The translations under genes were made by a program, and so were the position numbers. 11,918 nt of DNA from GCA-2686265 sp036010965. Its GTDB lineage: Bacteria; Planctomycetota; UBA1135; GCA-002686595. This document shows, one piece after another, positions 7,118 to 11,918 of this stretch. The notes beneath the pieces were generated by a model. The model saw nothing but the letters and a program-made list of their open reading frames with translations, searched no databases and had not been told where the DNA came from. The stretch covers positions 1 through 11,918 of the forward strand of contig DASCMO010000046.1 in NCBI GenBank assembly GCA_036010965.1. The letters are read 5' to 3'. Position 1 is the first letter of the stretch. The number at the start of each line of letters is the position of its first letter.

Positions 7118-7534
7118 ATGGGCGTGCTGACGGCGCAGCGGAGCGATGGAGTCGGGACACGACGGGCCGCTCCCGTGGGGGACCGCGGGGCCCCCATCAA
7201 GCCCACTCCTGCCCTGCGAATAGTCGCGCCGGGACGCCTCGAGCGTGCTTACCAGGCCCGCATCGGGGACCTGGAGGAGGCCCTGGAGACCAGCAGCCTC
7301 GTGGAGCGCGGGGCGCAGCGCTGTTGCGACCGGATGGAGGGGCGCCTGGAACAGAACGAGCAGCACCTCGAGCAGAGCCGCCAGGTCGAGCGCCGCCTGT
7401 GTGCCACCCTGGGCTCCCTCGAGCGCGAGAACAGCCTCCTCAGGGAGCGCATCGGCCGCCTGGGCGAGGGCCGTCGGCGAACCCGCCAGCGGTGGCTGGC
7501 GGTCCTGCTCGGGCGGGCCGAGCGCGGCTCCTGA
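7118..7534 (+). CDS. Short coiled-coil protein of unknown function
   Basis: The product is 138 residues from the ATG at 7118, preceded by GGAG at good spacing. I do not recognise a family. Residues 1-40 are Arg/Gly/Pro-rich and probably disordered. Residues 45-118 are a continuous charged helix rich in Glu, Arg, Leu and Gln with heptad-like Leu spacing (GRLERAYQARIGDLEEALE, QNEQHLEQSRQVERRL, LERENSLLRERIGRLGE), predicted to be a coiled coil. The tail is basic (GRRRTRQRWLAVLLGRAERG) and amphipathic, which could bind membrane or nucleic acid. There are three cysteines, two adjacent in QRCCDRM. It diverges from the zinc-ribbon operon with 56 bp between and stands alone before tRNA-His. A structural or adaptor role is inferred. 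Confidence 0.7.
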   Translation: MGVLTAQRSDGVGTRRAAPVGDRGAPIKPTPALRIVAPGRLERAYQARIGDLEEALETSSLVERGAQRCCDRMEGRLEQNEQHLEQSRQVERRLCATLGSLERENSLLRERIGRLGEGRRRTRQRWLAVLLGRAERGS

Positions 7535-7554
7535 ATGCTCCGCGCGTACCTGAT

Positions 7555-7569
7555 CCCGACTCGATCGGG
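7555..7569 (+). terminator. Small hairpin after the coiled-coil gene, weak terminator candidate
   Basis: CCCGA at 7555-7559 pairs with TCGGG at 7565-7569 across a 5-base loop, 20 bases after the stop codon. It has no T-run and a short stem, so the call is tentative. Confidence 0.25.
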
Positions 7570-7595
7570 CGGGTCCTGAGCGGGCGGGTCTTGAC
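7566..7595 (+). repeat. 15-bp direct repeat, two adjacent copies
   Basis: CGGGCGGGTCCTGAG at 7566-7580 is followed at once by CGGGCGGGTCTTGAC at 7581-7595, with 13 of 15 bases identical. The second copy overlaps the -35-like hexamer TTGACT proposed for the tRNA promoter, so the pair could be a regulator site. It could also be chance duplication. Confidence 0.5.
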
Positions 7596-7619
7596 TGGGA
7601 AGGCGGTGGCGTGGATCCT
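7591..7619 (+). promoter_or_regulatory. Possible promoter of tRNA-His
   Basis: TTGACT (7591-7596) matches the -35 consensus in five of six bases. Seventeen bases later GATCCT (7614-7619) is a poor -10 (three of six). A start near 7626 would give a short leader before the tRNA at 7637. The call rests mostly on the -35 and the position. Confidence 0.35.
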
Positions 7620-7636
7620 CTCGCCCCGACCCGGTT

Positions 7637-7714
7637 GGTGGATGTAGCTCAGGTGGTTAGAGCGCCGGATTGTGGTTCCGGAGGTCGGGGGTTCAAGTCC
7701 CCTCATCCACCCCA
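7637..7714 (+). tRNA. tRNA-His (anticodon GTG)
   Basis: A complete cloverleaf is visible. The acceptor stem pairs GTGGATG (7638-7644) with CATCCAC (7704-7710). The anticodon stem CCGGA/TCCGG encloses the loop TTGTGGT with anticodon GTG at 7672-7674. The T-arm carries GGTTCAAGTCC. The extra G at 7637 opposite C73 (7711) is the identity element of tRNA-His, and CCA is encoded (7712-7714). The 3' end is followed by TTTT and, three bases later, by the stop codon of the regulator gene on the opposite strand. Confidence 0.98.
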
Positions 7715-7717
7715 TTT

Positions 7718-9178
7718 TCAAGACCGAGTCGGCTTCTGATCGGGCGGCGTCGGCGCCGAGGAGAAGAAGGACAGGCCGCGCACGTTCTCGTCCACGGTGA
7801 GGGGCGAGTGGATGGGCGGGAAGGCGCGCTGGCGGCAGTCGCTTCGTTCGCAGAGGCGGCAGGTGGGGCCGATGGGCTCGGCGGCGTCGAGGTTTTCGAG
7901 GTCCACTCCGTCGGCGTAGACGAGCTCTCGTGCGTGCTCGACCCCACAGCCGAGGCCGATTGCGAGGCGGCTCTGGGGAGCGCGAAACCCGCCGCCCTCC
8001 TTGCGCACCGTGCGCGCGATGCAGAAGTAGGCCGTGCCGTCGGGCATGCGCGAAAGCTGGGTGCGGATGAAGCCCGGCTGGAGGAAGGCGGCGTGCACGT
8101 TCCAGCGCGGGCAGGCGCCGCCGAAGCGCGCGAAGCGGATGCCGCTGCCGCTGAAGCGTTTGCTGAGGTTTCCGGCGATGTCGACGCGCACCATGTGGAA
8201 GGGGACGCCGAGGTGCCCGGCGCGTTGCAGGGTCGTCATGCGATGGCAGACCTGCTCGAAGCTGGTCCGGAAGCGATGGCCGAGCATCTCCACGTCGTAG
8301 CGCAGTTCGCGGGCGGCGCTCAGGAAGGCGCCGTAGGGCATCAGGACCGCCCCGGCGAAGTAGTTGGCGAGCACCACCCGGCAGAGCGAGACGCTCTCCG
8401 CTGAGCGTCGCCGGGAGCGCTCGATGTAGTCGTCGAGGAGGTTGCGATGTTCGAGCAGGCCGATCTGGTGCGCGAGCTGGAAGTGGCGTGCACGCGGCGG
8501 CAGCACCTCGGAGAGCACCAGATGTCGGTTTTCGGGGTCAAAGCGCCGCACGCTTTCTCCTGCCCGATCCTGACTCGCGACCTCGACCGTCACCCCGTGG
8601 CGCGCCCTGAGGCGCTCGGAGAGGGCGTCCTCCAGGGAACCCGGCCCGGTGAGGATCTCCCGTCCGATGTCCTCGGCGGCCGCCTCCAGGGTCGGGAAGT
8701 GGTTGTTGTGCTCCTGAATGAAGTCGTGGACGTCCTCGGAGGGAAAGGGCTCGCTCGGCCCGCCCGTCAGGCTGCCGCCGTCCGCCAGGCGCAGGGCGAG
8801 AGCCTCGCGTTCGTCGATGGTCGTGCGGTAGGCCCGGTAGAGGGCCAGGATGGCGCGCCCGACCTCGGGGGATTGATCGGCCACGGCCTCGATTTCGGCC
8901 TCGCTGGGTTCCTCGCGCGCGAAGAGCGTGTCGCCGAAGACCTCGGACAGGTCGCCGATCATGCGCGTGTCGTCGTCCTCGGCGAGGCTGGCCACCTCCA
9001 CGTCGTAGGTCTGGGCGAGCTTGAAGAGCAGGGGCACGGTCAGAGCGCGCCTGTTGTTCTCGATGTAGTTCAGCAAGCTCTGGGAGATGCCGAGGTCCTC
9101 GGCCATGCGGCGCTGGGTCAGGCCGCGCGCCCGGCGCAGGCGGCGGATCTTGCTTCCGATGCGGGATCTGGTGCTCAT
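7718..9178 (-). CDS. RamB/PrpR-like regulator: XRE helix-turn-helix, degenerate ImmA/IrrE domain, DUF2083
   Basis: The product is 486 residues from the ATG at 9178, where MSTRSRIGSKIRRLRRARGL begins the helix-turn-helix; the frame continues to 9751 but the extra part is the antisense of aceB. Residues 7-62 are an XRE domain (LTQRRMAEDLGISQSLLNYI). Residues 150-325 match the ImmA/IrrE-like (DUF955) region, but the expected zinc motif HExxH reads HQIGL (237-241), so it is probably not a protease. Residues 330-468 are DUF2083, the short-chain acyl regulator domain, with conserved PDGTAYFCIARTV, AIGLGC and CRLCERSDCRQRAFPP; Cys411, 440, 443 and 448 could hold a cluster. The family includes RamB and PrpR of actinobacteria, which control isocitrate lyase and propionate genes; PrpR is reported to bind CoA and an iron-sulfur cluster. 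Its divergent position beside aceB-aceA strongly suggests that it controls these genes. Confidence 0.93.
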   Translation of the reverse strand: MSTRSRIGSKIRRLRRARGLTQRRMAEDLGISQSLLNYIENNRRALTVPLLFKLAQTYDVEVASLAEDDDTRMIGDLSEVFGDTLFAREEPSEAEIEAVADQSPEVGRAILALYRAYRTTIDEREALALRLADGGSLTGGPSEPFPSEDVHDFIQEHNNHFPTLEAAAEDIGREILTGPGSLEDALSERLRARHGVTVEVASQDRAGESVRRFDPENRHLVLSEVLPPRARHFQLAHQIGLLEHRNLLDDYIERSRRRSAESVSLCRVVLANYFAGAVLMPYGAFLSAARELRYDVEMLGHRFRTSFEQVCHRMTTLQRAGHLGVPFHMVRVDIAGNLSKRFSGSGIRFARFGGACPRWNVHAAFLQPGFIRTQLSRMPDGTAYFCIARTVRKEGGGFRAPQSRLAIGLGCGVEHARELVYADGVDLENLDAAEPIGPTCRLCERSDCRQRAFPPIHSPLTVDENVRGLSFFSSAPTPPDQKPTRS

Positions 9179-9217
9179 GGCGAGTTCTCGATGGGTTTGT
9201 TCTGATGACACTGAACA

Positions 9218-9239
9218 CACTATCACAATACTGATAGTG
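9218..9239. promoter_or_regulatory. Perfect inverted repeat, candidate operator
   Basis: CACTATCA (9218-9225) and TGATAGTG (9232-9239) are perfect 8-bp inverted arms around a 6-base spacer; the centres of the arms are 14 bases apart, compatible with a dimeric helix-turn-helix protein. It lies 40 bp before the regulator ATG and about 150 bp before the aceB start, in an AT-rich stretch, so it could serve autoregulation and aceB control. Confidence 0.6.
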
Positions 9240-9243
9240 GATA

Positions 9244-9249
9244 TTGCAA
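9244..9249. promoter_or_regulatory. TTGCAA core, possible RamB-type site
   Basis: The sequence ATATTGCAAC contains the palindrome TTGCAA. Corynebacterial RamB sites, as I recall them, contain a TTTGCAAA-like core. The match is only the central six bases, so this is a pointer and not an identification. Confidence 0.3.
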
Positions 9250-9279
9250 CGCTACTACACATTGATAAACAAGGACTTA

Positions 9280-9307
9280 TTGACAGATTTCGATTTTGAT
9301 GAATACT
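9280..9307 (+). promoter_or_regulatory. Sigma70-like promoter for aceB-aceA
   Basis: TTGACA at 9280-9285 is a perfect -35. AATACT at 9302-9307 is a -10 with four of six matches and a 16-base spacer rich in T and A. A start near 9314 gives a leader of about 76 bases to the chosen aceB ATG. The AT-richness contrasts with the GC-rich flanks. Confidence 0.6.
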
Positions 9308-9378
9308 TGACACGGCCCTGAGCTGCATGACACGAGTGCCGAAGAGCCTCCTGTCGACCCCCTCCCCAGCACCCACCG

Positions 9379-9383
9379 AAGGA
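9379..9383 (+). promoter_or_regulatory. Shine-Dalgarno site that decides the aceB start
   Basis: AAGGA lies six bases before the ATG at 9390. The upstream in-frame ATG at 9327 has no such site, so 9390 is preferred. Confidence 0.65.
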
Positions 9384-9389
9384 CCCGAG

Positions 9390-11021
<1,632 letters not shown>

Positions 11022-11058
11022 CCCCGTCCTTCCTGGCTCCCTTCCTCTTCACACAACG

Positions 11059-11918
<860 letters not shown>

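Noticed and set aside
7440..7721. Minus-strand small protein containing RGLEPPTSGTTIRRSN
   Set aside because: It is the well-known false protein made by translating the antisense strand of a tRNA gene.
7720..7740. Possible terminator hairpin (CCGA/TCGG) at the end of the regulator gene
   Set aside because: The stem would be 4 bp with a 1-base loop, which cannot form.
7670..8404. Plus-strand open frame starting inside tRNA-His (MWFRRSGVQVPSSTPF)
   Set aside because: Its start is a translated tRNA sequence and the rest is antisense to the regulator.

Overview
This window comes from a high-GC bacterial chromosome of uncertain phylum. A DUF4388/PEGA-type protein, poorly conserved Shine-Dalgarno sites and a RamB/PrpR-like regulator beside the glyoxylate shunt would fit Planctomycetota or a myxobacteria-like lineage. 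No marker gene in the window settles this, so the placement is an inference. Eleven genes are supported: ten proteins (the first and last cut by the window edges) and one tRNA. I see no insertion sequence, phage gene or CRISPR array.

Left block, minus strand, about 7061 down to 1. Reading in transcription order, three tightly packed genes come first. They encode a small zinc-ribbon protein with a C-terminal membrane anchor (7061-6657), a ThiF/MoeB-type E1-like adenylyltransferase (6660-5617) and a MobA/MocA-like nucleotidyltransferase (5620-5027). Both junctions are 4-base stop/start overlaps (ATGA, then GTGA), so this is almost certainly one transcript. It points to sulfur-carrier or molybdenum-cofactor chemistry. 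After a 99-bp gap comes a 1036-residue DUF4388 protein with one internal membrane segment, a PEGA-like domain and a possible beta-propeller. A small putative lipoprotein with HEAT-like helices follows. The last gene encodes a membrane-anchored protein with a Pro/Ala linker made of 72-bp tandem repeats and a carboxypeptidase-regulatory-like beta-sandwich, and it runs off the left edge. These last three genes look like a cell-envelope or signalling set, but their function is unknown.

Centre, plus strand, 7118-7714. A short coiled-coil protein of unknown function diverges from the left block. It is followed by tRNA-His(GTG) with an encoded CCA.

Right block, 7718-11918. A RamB/PrpR-like regulator (XRE helix-turn-helix, degenerate ImmA/IrrE domain, DUF2083 with four cysteines) is divergent from malate synthase (aceB) and isocitrate lyase (aceA, cut by the right edge). 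The 211 bp between the regulator and the chosen aceB start are strikingly AT-rich for this genome over their regulator-proximal part. They hold a perfect 8-bp inverted repeat, a TTGCAA core and a sigma70-like promoter. Together these form a complete glyoxylate-shunt locus: the regulator probably senses acyl-CoA and/or redox state and controls aceB-aceA and itself. Characterised RamB and PrpR proteins control isocitrate lyase genes in actinobacteria.
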